Positions 1 through 7,723 of a DNA stretch of 64,000 nt are shown in pieces. The position numbers and the translations under genes were made by a program. The notes beneath the pieces were generated by a model. That model made no database searches. It saw only the letters and a list, made by a program, of their open reading frames with translations, and had not been told where the DNA came from. How positions within the stretch are numbered: the stretch's first letter is position 1; each line of letters begins with the position of its first letter. This DNA comes from Neorhizobium populisoli (GTDB taxonomy: Bacteria; Pseudomonadota; Alphaproteobacteria; Rhizobiales; Rhizobiaceae): positions 1 to 64,000 of the forward strand of contig NZ_JAHYCB010000019.1 in NCBI RefSeq assembly GCF_019430945.1, given 5' to 3'.

Positions 1-1
1 A

Positions 2-94
2 ACACTTCAGATGACAATGCGCTATGCGCACCTAGCCTCTCATGACCTCGATGTCTGCTTGCCCGTTCTGGAGCGCCAGCCCAGAGAAGAGTGA
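2..94 (+). CDS. Tyrosine recombinase/integrase, C-terminal end (cut by window start)
   Basis: The first 94 bases encode the last 30 residues of a phage-type integrase. The readable segment contains TLQMTMRYAHL, the typical C-terminal active-site block in which the tyrosine attacks DNA during strand exchange, and ends in a short charged tail and TGA. The rest of the gene lies outside the window, so its activity cannot be judged. Such recombinases mark borders of integrated elements or resolve plasmid multimers. The eroded, IS-rich DNA that follows fits a recombination border, but no attachment repeat could be identified. Confidence 0.8.
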   Translation, partial: TLQMTMRYAHLASHDLDVCLPVLERQPREE

Positions 95-122
95 GAACGA
101 CCTCTGGTCCAGCCGCGATTTT

Positions 123-158
123 GACTGATAATCAGAATGCCAATTCTAATTATCAGTC
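123..158. repeat. Long inverted repeat / hairpin downstream of the integrase
   Basis: Two 16-base arms (123-138 and 143-158) pair with a single mismatch around a four-base loop (GCCA). The arms are AT-rich and no T-run follows on either strand, so this is not a standard Rho-independent terminator. It sits 29 bases after the integrase stop codon. It could be a transcript-end hairpin or a recombinase or protein binding palindrome; the sequence alone does not decide. Confidence 0.6.
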
Positions 159-296
159 TACGGATTGTGCTCGTCAAACACCTGCAGCGCACTAGGGTTT
201 TTTTGGAGCTGAGGGGTAGCCCGTATTTGGCCTACTTCGCAACCCCGGCCAGCTACGTGCGGCCAAGTACTCCCTCATCAGCCTAAACCCTTACCG

Positions 297-572
297 TCAT
301 CGATGAGGAATTATAACTTCTCCGCCGCCCCGGTACCCGGGCCCATCTCGGAAGCCGTCGTTGTTGTCGGCTTGACCCCGATCATACCTGTAGTTGCCTC
401 GATCCCAGTTCCGATCACGGTCCGAACCACGACGGTGCCGATAGTGGTATCCATCTTCGCGGTCGGCCCAGCTTGATCCAGAATAGTAGCCACTTCCTTC
501 GCTCACGCATCCTGAGAGCGCCAAACATGTTAAGCCGACTGCAAAGGAGATGCTGATAATTCGAACTGTCAT
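297..572 (-). CDS. Small lipoprotein, Arg/Asp/Tyr-rich
   Basis: A 91-residue protein whose chosen ATG starts a clear lipoprotein signal: a short basic N-terminus, a hydrophobic stretch and the lipobox LSGC at about residues 18-21, after which the cysteine would be lipidated. The mature part is low-complexity and hydrophilic, dominated by Arg, Asp, Gly and Tyr. A longer reading frame begins upstream at 644 but would bury the signal peptide, so the internal start is preferred. Function is unknown; it is probably an outer-membrane or periplasmic surface lipoprotein. Confidence 0.6.
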   Translation of the reverse strand: MTVRIISISFAVGLTCLALSGCVSEGSGYYSGSSWADREDGYHYRHRRGSDRDRNWDRGNYRYDRGQADNNDGFRDGPGYRGGGEVIIPHR

Positions 573-687
573 TGGAGCTTCCGATCGCGGGTTTTGGTCA
601 GCGAACTTGTGAAATGCACCAGAGGTTCCTGACCCCGCCGCCAAAATTCTAATGCCGTGAAATCGCTCGGCTTCGCTGAAAATGCAA

Positions 688-721
688 AAGCCCGTCCCCG
701 GGGTTATCCGGTAACGGGCTT
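688..721 (-). terminator. Rho-independent terminator
   Basis: On the minus strand an 8-bp perfect stem (AAGCCCGT/ACGGGCTT, arms 714-721 and 688-695) is followed directly by a T-rich stretch. It lies 41 bases after the stop codon of the minus-strand exported protein at 763-1431 and probably ends that transcript. Confidence 0.75.
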
Positions 722-762
722 GGGATGGGTAAGGGGGCTCGGCCTGCTGACGCCGCCGATGC

Positions 763-1431
763 TTAATTCCTCATGAAGTTGCCGTGCCCGTCAGTGGATG
801 TCAGAGAATCGCCATTCAAGACGTACGTCTGGGTATGGGAAACGTTCAACGGCGGAGGCTCGTCAGACCTCGTGTTGATCGTCAACGAGACTGACTTACC
901 ACTGCGCTTCCCCTTTACAGAAAGGGTGTATCTGCTGGTGACTACCGTTCCTCCGGGGAAAGTTGACGTCATGACAGTCGTACCAGAGCCTGAGATCGTA
1001 CCATTTCGGTCGGTCAAAGCGATCGTAGTGCCGTCGCCGGTGGACCATGTGCCTGAGACGGACGCATCACCGGCTGCGTCGTCATCGCCTTTACTGGCCT
1101 GGCGGGCGCCTTCAAATGCTGTGCAGTTCTTAATCTTTATGTCTGACTTACCAATAGGGCGAGTCCCGAATAGGCTTTCATTCTCGACAGCGCTATTTCG
1201 TATCACCGAAGTGTAAGGCGTCGAATTCACATAGAATTCCACCTTTGAACACGAGCCTGCAGAACTGGTTACTTCGACTTCGGTGCTATAGCTCGGCTTT
1301 GACCCTCCGGTGGAGAGAATCCTAATCGAACCAATACATGACCCGGCCTTTTTGTCGAAGTTGCATTCTGCAGAGGCAGTCTGTGCTGTAGCAGCCGCTA
1401 TAGAGGCGGCGATAATAATGCGACGAATCAT
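763..1431 (-). CDS. Exported protein of unknown function with a beta-rich C-terminal domain
   Basis: A 222-residue protein with an N-terminal signal peptide (hydrophobic core from residue 3, probable cleavage after TASA at about residue 21). The N-terminal half has several cysteines that could form disulfides in the periplasm. The C-terminal half (about residues 125-222) is Ser/Thr/Gly-rich with the pattern SGTW...GDG...NGTISGSG, suggestive of a small beta-barrel like those of lipocalin-type secreted proteins. The same C-terminal domain recurs in the broken gene at 6895-7205, so the family was present at least twice. It is transcribed alone and followed by a terminator at 688-721. Function is unknown. 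Confidence 0.7.
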   Translation of the reverse strand: MIRRIIIAASIAAATAQTASAECNFDKKAGSCIGSIRILSTGGSKPSYSTEVEVTSSAGSCSKVEFYVNSTPYTSVIRNSAVENESLFGTRPIGKSDIKIKNCTAFEGARQASKGDDDAAGDASVSGTWSTGDGTTIALTDRNGTISGSGTTVMTSTFPGGTVVTSRYTLSVKGKRSGKSVSLTINTRSDEPPPLNVSHTQTYVLNGDSLTSTDGHGNFMRN

Positions 1432-1907
1432 CTATTTCCCTCCTGATCCGCGGAAGTAGTGCAGAAAGGCGGCCTACACGCATCCCCCATTTGTGGGAAT
1501 GCGCCGACAAAGACAGCCGTCAAGGTAGATGGACCGTTCCACACCGAGCCTGAAACACAAGAGCCGCTTCGCGGGCGGCCTGATTTGTGATCGCTTTGCA
1601 CAATTCGGCACCATATTCGCCACGGAATTGAACAATATGTTACTGTTGATGAAGTTGATGGCAATTTTTTGCGACGACCTTTAACGGGCGGCGACATCAG
1701 ATAGATATGCAGATCGGTTTGAGATGGTTCACGCAGTAAAACCGGTAACCGTGCTTTTTGAAATGACCGCGTCGTGCCAAAGCAGACCCCTCAGCCAGAA
1801 CTCGCGCTCCGCCGCTTGGCGCCAACAGCGTCATTCGATCTTGTAGAACCCAGCAGTTCTTCCATATGGTCGCGCTTATAAATCGGTCGGCTGTGAAAGA
1901 TAGTGGT
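1432..1907. other. Intergenic stretch without a supported gene
   Basis: Open frames on both strands here are short, lack recognisable domains and have no good ribosome-binding sites. The stretch lies between the divergent genes at 763-1431 and 1908-2222 and must hold both promoters, but no specific motif is convincing. Confidence 0.5.
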
Positions 1908-2222
1908 ATGCTCAACTCGGTCATGAATAATACCAAGTGGGACGAGGTCCGCTTGGCAATGTATGCGCTCGATCCGAGCCCGACGTGGAGTACACTAGTA
2001 ATGAATGGCCACAGTTACGGCTCTGACGGAGAATGGTTCTATCACTTCCGCGACGGTGGATATGAAGACATCATCCATGTCGACATCCACGTGGCCACCT
2101 CCCAACAACGTGAACTCGTTCAATCTGCACTGAAGAAAATCCATGTGCCGGGCGAGGAGACAGCCGACGGTTCCCGTGTTTTCGGCTTCATCGAGCGCGG
2201 TCAATTCATCCACTACACCTGA
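1908..2222 (+). CDS. DUF6678 family protein
   Basis: A 104-residue cytoplasmic protein resembling the DUF6678 family: NTKWDE near the N-terminus, then DGEWFYHFRDGGYE in the middle and KKIHVPGE towards the C-terminus. Members are small single-domain proteins without assigned biochemistry, often found near mobile elements. The start at 1908 is chosen because the match begins just after it; a second ATG 15 bases downstream is also possible. It has no operon partner. Confidence 0.75.
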   Translation: MLNSVMNNTKWDEVRLAMYALDPSPTWSTLVMNGHSYGSDGEWFYHFRDGGYEDIIHVDIHVATSQQRELVQSALKKIHVPGEETADGSRVFGFIERGQFIHYT

Positions 2223-2300
2223 ATCGTAATTGCGTGTTCGGCAGTATCTGACTGAAGGACTGCTTGGTCCATCGGCTGGAATGTCTCCTTCGGGCCGTTT

Positions 2301-2510
2301 TTATACGGCCTCGGCCGAAAGCTGACCCAGCACGCACTGACTCGCCGCGAAACGGTAAGTAAGAGTGCCGCTTTTAGGTACAACAATGACGATGGCGCTA
2401 CCTTTTGGGGTCTTGCCGGTATAGGTGCCAGCGAGGTCGCCAAACTCTGCTGCAAACGAAGATGCTGTAGCTGCAAGAAACGCAAATGAACTGATCAAAA
2501 GTGTGCGCAT
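2301..2510 (-). CDS. Small exported protein of unknown function
   Basis: A 69-residue product with a signal peptide (MRTLLISSFAFLAATASSFA, cleavage probably at about residue 20) and a short mature part beginning with GDLAGTYTG. That is the sort of opening seen in small secreted beta-barrel proteins, but the chain stops early, so it may be a C-terminally truncated member. No operon partner is visible. Function unknown. Confidence 0.5.
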   Translation of the reverse strand: MRTLLISSFAFLAATASSFAAEFGDLAGTYTGKTPKGSAIVIVVPKSGTLTYRFAASQCVLGQLSAEAV

Positions 2511-2522
2511 ACGGTCCCCCAA

Positions 2523-3134
2523 TAGAGTTGCGGGAGCAGCTTAACCGCAGGTCACGGATCTGCATCACCCAAAACGGGTGAGCGCCCATCTTTCTAGTAT
2601 CCAGCCTACCGGAGAGTGGGATGGTGCCCCCGCCGAGGAGTTGAATCTGGATCTGCAGCAAACGAGGTAGGTGCTCTAACGTTGAGCTACGAGGGGCGTC
2701 TTCTTGTTTTAGGGACTGTTCATTCACAAAACGTCCGTAGTGGCTCTGCGCCCTATCTTCGCATCCGCTCATAAACAAAAAGAAACCCCTCGCGGATAAG
2801 TGCGAGGGGTGTGGATGGAGGTCCGCCAAGGCTACAACAAGTGCCCAGATGCGCTATCGCACAGGAAGCGTCACGCCCGCTTATCCGCAGGACCGAATGA
2901 CTACCGGCGGAATCCCACGTGAAGCAGGTAAAGCCCGAAAAGAAACTGTAAAAGCACAACTGTCCAAAAGTGACCTTGCATCTGAGCCTCCGTTGTCGGG
3001 CCGCATAACGGCAATTGAGGACGCGGGTTCCCCTAAACAACCGTCACTTTTCGTTTGCGTTAAATGCCGATTAAAGGGCCCGGCCGGTGTTTCAGAATGA
3101 GAGCCACGCCGAGGCCCGCAGCCCAGACTCGCGA
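2523..3134. other. Gene-poor stretch with a terminator-like repeat
   Basis: No reading frame on either strand shows a domain, a signal peptide or a good start site. The stretch holds the minus-strand hairpin at 2785-2810 and, beside it, a 16-base sequence (2817-2832) that recurs exactly at 5307-5322. Confidence 0.5.
2785..2810 (-). terminator. Rho-independent terminator, repeat family copy 1
   Basis: A perfect 9-bp stem (ACCCCTCGC/GCGAGGGGT) with an 8-base loop is followed on the minus strand by TTTCTTTTTG. Nearly the same hairpin recurs at 5279-5306 and in a weaker form at 6340-6366. With no certain gene immediately upstream on the minus strand, it may end a non-coding transcript or the broken gene at 3135-3397. 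Confidence 0.7.
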
Positions 3135-3397
3135 TCAATCGTCCAGGTAAAGCTTCGCAAAACAGCGAAGAAATATGCCTGCCGCCAACCAAGGCGCCAC
3201 GGCAAGTGGCAGAAGGTAGATATAGCGGCCAATGACGAATACCGCGCGATGGAAGATCCCATTTGCCAGACGCCAACACGGATAAGCAGGCGCCCCAAAG
3301 GGTATGAATTCCACGAGAGTCGACAGGGCGATCTTTTTAGCCGATGCGGCAAGTCACTGAATGCGATCTGATCCAATCTCTTATCTGTGAGTGGCAT
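3135..3397 (-). pseudogene. Small membrane protein gene, apparently frameshifted
   Basis: One minus-strand frame reads a plausible membrane protein ending LRCFAKLYLDD before TGA at 3135-3137. It has hydrophobic segments around AVFVIGRYIYLLPLAVAPWL. That frame has an in-frame stop just upstream and no good start. A start ATG at 3397 (MPLTDKRLDQ) exists in a neighbouring frame, so one frameshift near 3345-3360 would join them into a protein of about 87 residues. It is either a decayed gene or a sequencing error. Function unknown. Confidence 0.35.
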
Positions 3398-3499
3398 GTG
3401 GTATTTGGCACCCCGGGCCGTCACGCGGACGTCTCACGAATTAGAAAGCATCACGGGCTGGCTCTCGTGGCGGCGGCCAGCTCCTAGAGCGCGTCCGCT

Positions 3500-3780
3500 T
3501 TACTCGGGGTCATATCCGCACGATTTGAAGTAGTTGGTGCATTCTTGTGGTTCGAACAGCGTGACGATGTGGCCGACGGTATCCATAAGCCGTCGATCGT
3601 TCGCTCAGCTTTTGCGCGCAAGACGGCCTTGAGCTTCGCGAATGCCTTCTCGATTGGGTTGAAGTCGGGACTATAGGGAGGAAGGTAAAGCAGCCGGCAG
3701 CCCGCGTCTCGCGTGGCGTACGCCCTTGGCCTTGTGTGCGGGCAGATTATCCATGATGACAATATCGCCCTCTAGGTTTG
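3500..3780 (-). mobile_element. IS630-family transposase remnant
   Basis: Conceptual translation across at least two frameshifts gives GDIVIMDNLPAHKAKGV, then LLYLPPYSPDFNPIEKAFAKL, then FEPQECTNYFKSCGYDPE and a stop. This is the C-terminal part of an IS630/Tc1-type DDE transposase, including the second catalytic Asp region (DNLPAH) and the final Glu (NPIE). The N-terminal half and both inverted repeats are missing, so the element is dead. Confidence 0.85.
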
Positions 3781-3957
3781 ATAACGAGCCCTTTTCATCA
3801 GTATCACAAGATTTGGTTCCACCAGCATCCCAACTGCGAGGTTCGAACAATGATGCGAATTCTTGCTGGCTTGGCTTCCACTGGTACCCTCGGCACGGTG
3901 GAGTTCCAAATTGGCCCGCTTCGGGGCGTGCCGTAACTGCTAAGGCCGTCCTTGGCG

Positions 3958-4257
3958 TCAGGGATTGTGGCTGCCGTGGTCCGAGCCCAGCTCTATTTCT
4001 GCCACGACTTCCGCGATGGGTATGACGGCAGAGATCGCAGATGCTAAGCTCACTGCATCGACCTTAGCGCCCATTTCGTCGTGGATCTCAATGCTACGTA
4101 TCCGAAGTGTCTCTCCCGAATAAAGGTGCTCTGCCACGATGGCCCGTAGCGTACGACGCGCCTCGTCGCGGGCCGCCTGAATGTCGGCAAAGACAGCCCC
4201 TTTAAGGTCTCGGATCGTGTCGCCCTGTTCGCGAAGATGCAGGTAATAGGTTGGCAT
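3958..4257 (-). CDS. DUF6894 family protein
   Basis: A 99-residue protein starting MPTYYLHLRE, the opening typical of the DUF6894 family (aromatic strand after MP-x-Y), followed by an acidic turn, an Ala/Arg-rich helix and a C-terminal strand. The family is abundant in rhizobia and has no assigned activity. Two relatives occur in this window: a frameshifted copy just upstream (4383-4614) and an intact one at 17634-17870. It differs from both in having a longer C-terminal tail. Confidence 0.7.
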   Translation of the reverse strand: MPTYYLHLREQGDTIRDLKGAVFADIQAARDEARRTLRAIVAEHLYSGETLRIRSIEIHDEMGAKVDAVSLASAISAVIPIAEVVAEIELGSDHGSHNP

Positions 4258-4382
4258 TCATTCTCTCCGTCAGCGCAATGCGATCGAATCCTACCATGGC
4301 GGGACCTGTTCGCAACCCGCGGCCAATCATCGCTCACAAGTGGGTTGCGCCTATTCTGACGGAGCCAGTCGCACGGGAGACC

Positions 4383-4614
4383 TCAAAGCCATTGAGCGTT
4401 GAACGCGAGCTCGCCACGGAAGACATTCTCGCCGGAACCATCGCGCACAATCACCCGGATGGTAGCGTGGGGAGACCCTGGAAGTTCCTCCCGGGTGACG
4501 TCACTCAGCTTCGGCGACGTGTCGTGGTATGTCACTTGCCGATGCCAGTTCCTTGCCCTCTTCGTCACGTTCAAGGCCTTGGCCGTTTATCACATCGAAG
4601 AAATAGCGTGCCAT
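4383..4614 (-). pseudogene. DUF6894 family gene with a frameshift
   Basis: From ATG at 4614 the frame reads MARYFFDVINGQGLERDEEG and continues to about residue 38, where it hits a stop. Shifting one base at about 4500 restores a C-terminal half (VTREELPG...FRGELAFNAQWL) matching the intact relative at 17634-17870. The gene is therefore a close paralogue broken by a single frameshift, or a sequencing error. Confidence 0.7.
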
Positions 4615-4694
4615 GCTGAGCTCCACAGTGTTGATGCGGCAAGTCAGATAAAGCAGCTAAGCGGAACGAAAAGTGCTGGTATTTGTCAAAACAC

Positions 4695-4721
4695 GCCAAA
4701 AAAGACCCGCCGAAGCGGGTC
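4695..4721 (-). terminator. Rho-independent terminator
   Basis: A perfect 7-bp GC-rich stem (GACCCGC/GCGGGTC) with a CGAA loop is followed on the minus strand by TTTTTTGG. No convincing protein gene lies immediately upstream on that strand (4722-5107), so it may end a small RNA. Confidence 0.8.
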
Positions 4722-5107
4722 AGTTGTCAGTCGTTCACGAGGAGCGCGCCAGAGACGGCTCTATTGTCAAACTCATCAGCTGTCGGAAGGTTTCGTGTCC
4801 GTTTCCGTACAAACTAACGGCTCGATGGCAATCACTCGCCACGGTCTCCAACGGACCAGCGCCCTATCATCACATCCGCTACCGATCTTACTGGAAGTTG
4901 CCACGAGAGCGAAGGTTGCTGTTGAACAAACCGGCTGCGGGGGACAGGCGCTCTCGTGTCTTCCAAGCAATGCGCAATCAGACTGTTTGTTCCGCATTCG
5001 TCGACTTTGTCCACAGCCGGAATGCCTCAAGCTGATGCAATTATCGAAATGGCACAAGTTTTGTGCGCCGAGCGGGTCAAATGATCAACCATCACCATTA
5101 GGACTGC

Positions 5108-5239
5108 ATGAACCATCTTCGCGACTCATGCAGCAATGCCTTCATGACAAAGCGGTTCAGAAATTACCTGATGGTGTTGGCGGTTTCGCTGGCGATGTGG
5201 GCGGTAATTATCGGCGGACTCGTCTGGCTAATTTTATAA
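5108..5239 (+). CDS. Small single-pass membrane protein
   Basis: A 43-codon frame with a TAGGA Shine-Dalgarno-like stretch just ahead of its ATG. An alternative in-frame ATG at 5144 gives 31 residues. The C-terminal part (LMVLAVSLAMWAVIIGGLVWLI) is a textbook transmembrane helix after a basic MTKRFRNY segment, which predicts an inside-positive topology. The hydrophobic pattern and clean stop argue for a real gene. Function unknown. Confidence 0.55.
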   Translation: MNHLRDSCSNAFMTKRFRNYLMVLAVSLAMWAVIIGGLVWLIL

Positions 5240-5278
5240 AGACCGCGCCTTATCATCGCCTCAGCTTAAGCATGGGGA

Positions 5279-5306
5279 AACCCCTCGCGGGGTAGTGCGA
5301 GGGGTT
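5279..5306 (-). terminator. Terminator-like hairpin, repeat family copy 2
   Basis: A 10-bp stem (AACCCCTCGC/GCGAGGGGTT) nearly identical to the hairpin at 2785-2810, again followed on the plus side by the exact 16-base sequence GGAGGTCCGCCAAGGC (5307-5322). On the minus strand it lies about 120 bases after the stop of the KTSC gene and could end that transcript. Confidence 0.6.
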
Positions 5307-5426
5307 GGAGGTCCGCCAAGGCAACAGGAGGTGCCCGAGCGCCTACATTACATTTTGAGACGTAAACGTCACCCGAGCATCACGGCCCGTGGACATCTCC
5401 CGGTCGCTCACATTTTGCGGTAAAAG

Positions 5427-5732
5427 CTAGTCGTCCAGCACATTGAAAGCCTGGCGCGCTCTAAAAGAAGCGGACAATCCAGCCAAAGTGAGGGGCGACA
5501 ATCTTGGTCCCAATTCGTGTTTCAAGTTTTGATATGCGAAACCGGGATGCTCGTGATCGACTATCGCCTGTACCGTGTCTGGGCCGACGTCTCCGTACAC
5601 ATGAACACGACCATGTTTGGTCAATATACAAAGACGCCTGTTCTTCGGCTCGTAGTGAACGCCTTTTATCATCCTAGATCGGAGCGGCAAAGTTACGGGC
5701 TCCGTGTTTCCAATAGTGTGAGCGTAGGTCAT
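5427..5732 (-). CDS. KTSC domain protein
   Basis: A 101-residue protein whose central part (GVHYEPKNRRLCILTKHG...VYGDVGPDTVQAIV) matches the KTSC domain, a small fold named for its likeness to a C-terminal piece of lysyl-tRNA synthetase and common in short bacterial proteins of unknown role. The start at 5732 is chosen because an AAGGGA ribosome-binding site precedes it; the frame stays open to 5921 without a better start. The hairpin at 5279-5306 lies downstream. Confidence 0.65.
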   Translation of the reverse strand: MTYAHTIGNTEPVTLPLRSRMIKGVHYEPKNRRLCILTKHGRVHVYGDVGPDTVQAIVDHEHPGFAYQNLKHELGPRLSPLTLAGLSASFRARQAFNVLDD

Positions 5733-5903
5733 GGCGTTGTCCCTTGCTTGTTTCCTCCCGCCGAAAATTGTAGCGCCCTTTGATCTTCCGTCAACTCGTA
5801 CGAAGCATGGTCCGTACCCTTGCGCCCTTCGCCTACGCATCATGCGACCGACGCTAGACGCCAGTCTCGAAATGGTACACTTTCTCCGCAGGGAGGAATT
5901 GGG

Positions 5904-6056
5904 GTGAAGGTTCAACTGCACATAATTCTGCTGCTATCCGGACTGCTGTTATGGGCCTTAGCTTTTCAAGGCACGCGGGGGGTGTACCAAGCGGCACATT
6001 CCGCTGGCGTCATACCGAACCTCCACATTAAAGCTCATTTGTCAGAGCTCCTTTAG
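5904..6056 (+). CDS. Small membrane protein
   Basis: A 50-residue protein beginning at GTG 5904, preceded by a strong GGGAGG site. Residues 4-20 (LHIILLLSGLLLWALAF) form a single transmembrane helix or uncleaved signal anchor; the remaining 30 residues would face the periplasm. The frame is open further upstream but has no ribosome-binding site there. Function unknown. Confidence 0.5.
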   Translation: MKVQLHIILLLSGLLLWALAFQGTRGVYQAAHSAGVIPNLHIKAHLSELL

Positions 6057-6082
6057 CTCAGACAGCACCCAGCCCTATCACC

Positions 6083-6172
6083 TCACCAAGCGGCGAAGTA
6101 ATAAAGTGCGCCTCCTAAAGCCAGAACTGCGGCTGCAAACATCGTGCCGGAGATCATATACCTGATATGCAT
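6083..6172 (-). CDS. Very small membrane protein
   Basis: A 29-residue frame from ATG 6172, or 24 residues from ATG 6157, which has an AGG close ahead. It ends in SGTMFAAAVLALGGALYYFAAW, a single transmembrane helix. The hydrophobic pattern is the only evidence; the open frame extends upstream to 6271 without a signal or domain. Confidence 0.35.
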   Translation of the reverse strand: MHIRYMISGTMFAAAVLALGGALYYFAAW

Positions 6173-6339
6173 TAGGTAGGTCTTTCGCTGCTCGAATGAT
6201 AGGTGGCGACCGAGCCGATTTAAGAGGTCGCTCGGTCGCCGGCCGCGTCGAGGGACTTTGGAGCAATCCAACGCGACGTTCGATTGATGGGATGAAATCT
6301 GCCGTCTGACAAGTGAGCTTTTGAAGGCTGACGCGAAAA

Positions 6340-6366
6340 GCTCCTCGCGGGGTAGGTGCGAGGGGC
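6340..6366 (-). terminator. Terminator-like hairpin, repeat family copy 3
   Basis: A 9-bp stem with one G-T wobble (GCTCCTCGC/GCGAGGGGC), followed by CTTTTCG on the minus strand. It resembles the hairpins at 2785-2810 and 5279-5306 but lacks the shared 16-base flank. It lies about 100 bases downstream of the minus-strand gene at 6465-6782. Confidence 0.55.
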
Positions 6367-6464
6367 CAGACAGGAGAGTCCTACGGGGCGATTATAGGTA
6401 AGCGCTTCTCCCCGATTATCATCCATTCGTAAAGGTACGTAGCCCGCCGCCAATCATCTTCGCT

Positions 6465-6782
6465 TCAGTCCAAGACTAGCTGGCGCGTGCTTGAAAGGCG
6501 CATGTCGGGATGACTCGCCTCAAAACCATTCCTGGCGAAGCGGATTAGCTCCTCACGGACTGCCCTGGGTATTGTCATGGTGGTCTCCACCGGTTCGCCC
6601 AAGAAAACGCCGTCGGCCAGCATCTGAAAAGGCTGGACCTGTAGAGCTGCTGAAACAATGAAAAGCCATGAAGCCTGATCAACACGCTCTTCCAAGTGGA
6701 AGATGTGGTTGGCATAGCCAGCGGAAACTAGCGCTGAATGCACCGCGACTTTATTTGGCCCTAGAATGACAAACGTGCCCAT
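6465..6782 (-). CDS. Hypothetical protein
   Basis: A 105-residue protein with no recognised domain, signal peptide or membrane segment. The composition is balanced and protein-like (for example TMTIPRAVREELIRFARNGFEASH), and a hairpin lies about 100 bases downstream. The ribosome-binding site is weak (GGTGA). Probably a real cytoplasmic protein of unknown role. Confidence 0.4.
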   Translation of the reverse strand: MGTFVILGPNKVAVHSALVSAGYANHIFHLEERVDQASWLFIVSAALQVQPFQMLADGVFLGEPVETTMTIPRAVREELIRFARNGFEASHPDMRLSSTRQLVLD

Positions 6783-6894
6783 GCATCACCGATTGATGAA
6801 TGATCGAAGAAAAACGAGCTAACGGAACAATATCTAGTTATGTTGCGAATTTCTACCCATCACCCTATCATCAATCTCACCTTTTTCAACGCAC

Positions 6895-7205
6895 CTAACG
6901 GCGAGTGTAGACCTTCCCGCCACGAGAAGTCAGACTACTATTAAAAGTGTACGTCGCAGTTCCCGTTCCCAATGTAATCGTGAGTTGATCTGCACTCCTT
7001 GTTCCGGAGATAGAGAATTTCTCTGTATTTGTGACGGAAGGAATTTTCTGGCCTTGGTGCGTGAATATCGAAGTTATTGTCGTGTTGCCGGAGCCGGATA
7101 TACGACCGTTCTTCTCGGACAATGCCATACTGGAGGAGGCACGAGTACTTCCGTCTCCGTTTTGATAATCATTGACCCAAGTACCGGAAATCAAGCCATC
7201 TAGCT
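6895..7205 (-). pseudogene. C-terminal remnant of an exported protein, 5' end lost to an IS3 fragment
   Basis: The frame encodes ISGTW...NGDGSTRASS...NGRISGSGNT followed by a beta-rich tail. It aligns with the C-terminal domain of the exported protein at 763-1431 (SGTW...GDG...NGTISGSGTT). The N-terminal half and signal peptide are absent: at about 7205 the sequence changes to the IS3 transposase fragment on the other strand. The insertion, or a deletion linked to it, removed the start of this paralogue. Confidence 0.65.
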
Positions 7206-7723
7206 CATGTTTGCAGACAACATGGGGTGAGCCAGCGTCGGGCGTGTGAGGTTTTGTCCGTTGATCGGTCGAGTGTGCGATATCGTAGCGTTCGACCGGA
7301 TGACGCTGATATCCGTGAGGCAATGAAGCTGGTGGCGTCCGAGCGCCGTCGTTTCGGCTATCGCCGCATTCACGTCATGCTGGGTCGGCAGGGCATCATC
7401 ATGAACCTGAAGAAACTGCGGCGTCTCTATCGCGAAGAGAAGCTGACGGTGCGCAAACATGGTGGACGCAAACGGGCTTTGGGGACGAAACGCCCTCTGG
7501 CGCTGCCCTCGCGTGCCAACGAGCGATGGAGCTTGGATTTCGTCAGCGACGCTTTCACAGATGGTCGTCGTTTTCGGGTTCTGGCCGTCGTCGACGACTT
7601 CACCCGCGAATGCCTGGCGCTGGTCGCCGACACGTCGCTCGCAGGCCGGCGGCTTGCGCGGGAACTCGATGCTGTCATCGCGCAACGAGGGAAGCCGCGA
7701 ACGATTGTCTCCGACAACGTCCT
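7203..7723 (+). mobile_element. IS3-family (IS407-like) OrfB transposase fragment
   Basis: The frame reads HGVSQRRACEVL, RRFGYRRIHVML, NERWSLDFVSDAF and ends at IVSDN. These are the helix-turn-helix-like start, the HTH_21 segment and the first two catalytic blocks (WSLDF, then SDN) of an integrase-core transposase. The third block with the final Glu is missing and OrfA is absent. Both ends are truncated without visible inverted repeats, so the element is inactive. Confidence 0.85.

Noticed and set aside
4399..5295. 298-codon plus-strand open frame
   Set aside because: Overlaps the frameshifted DUF6894 gene on the other strand and a terminator, with no domain and an unlikely Cys/Ser/Arg-rich composition.
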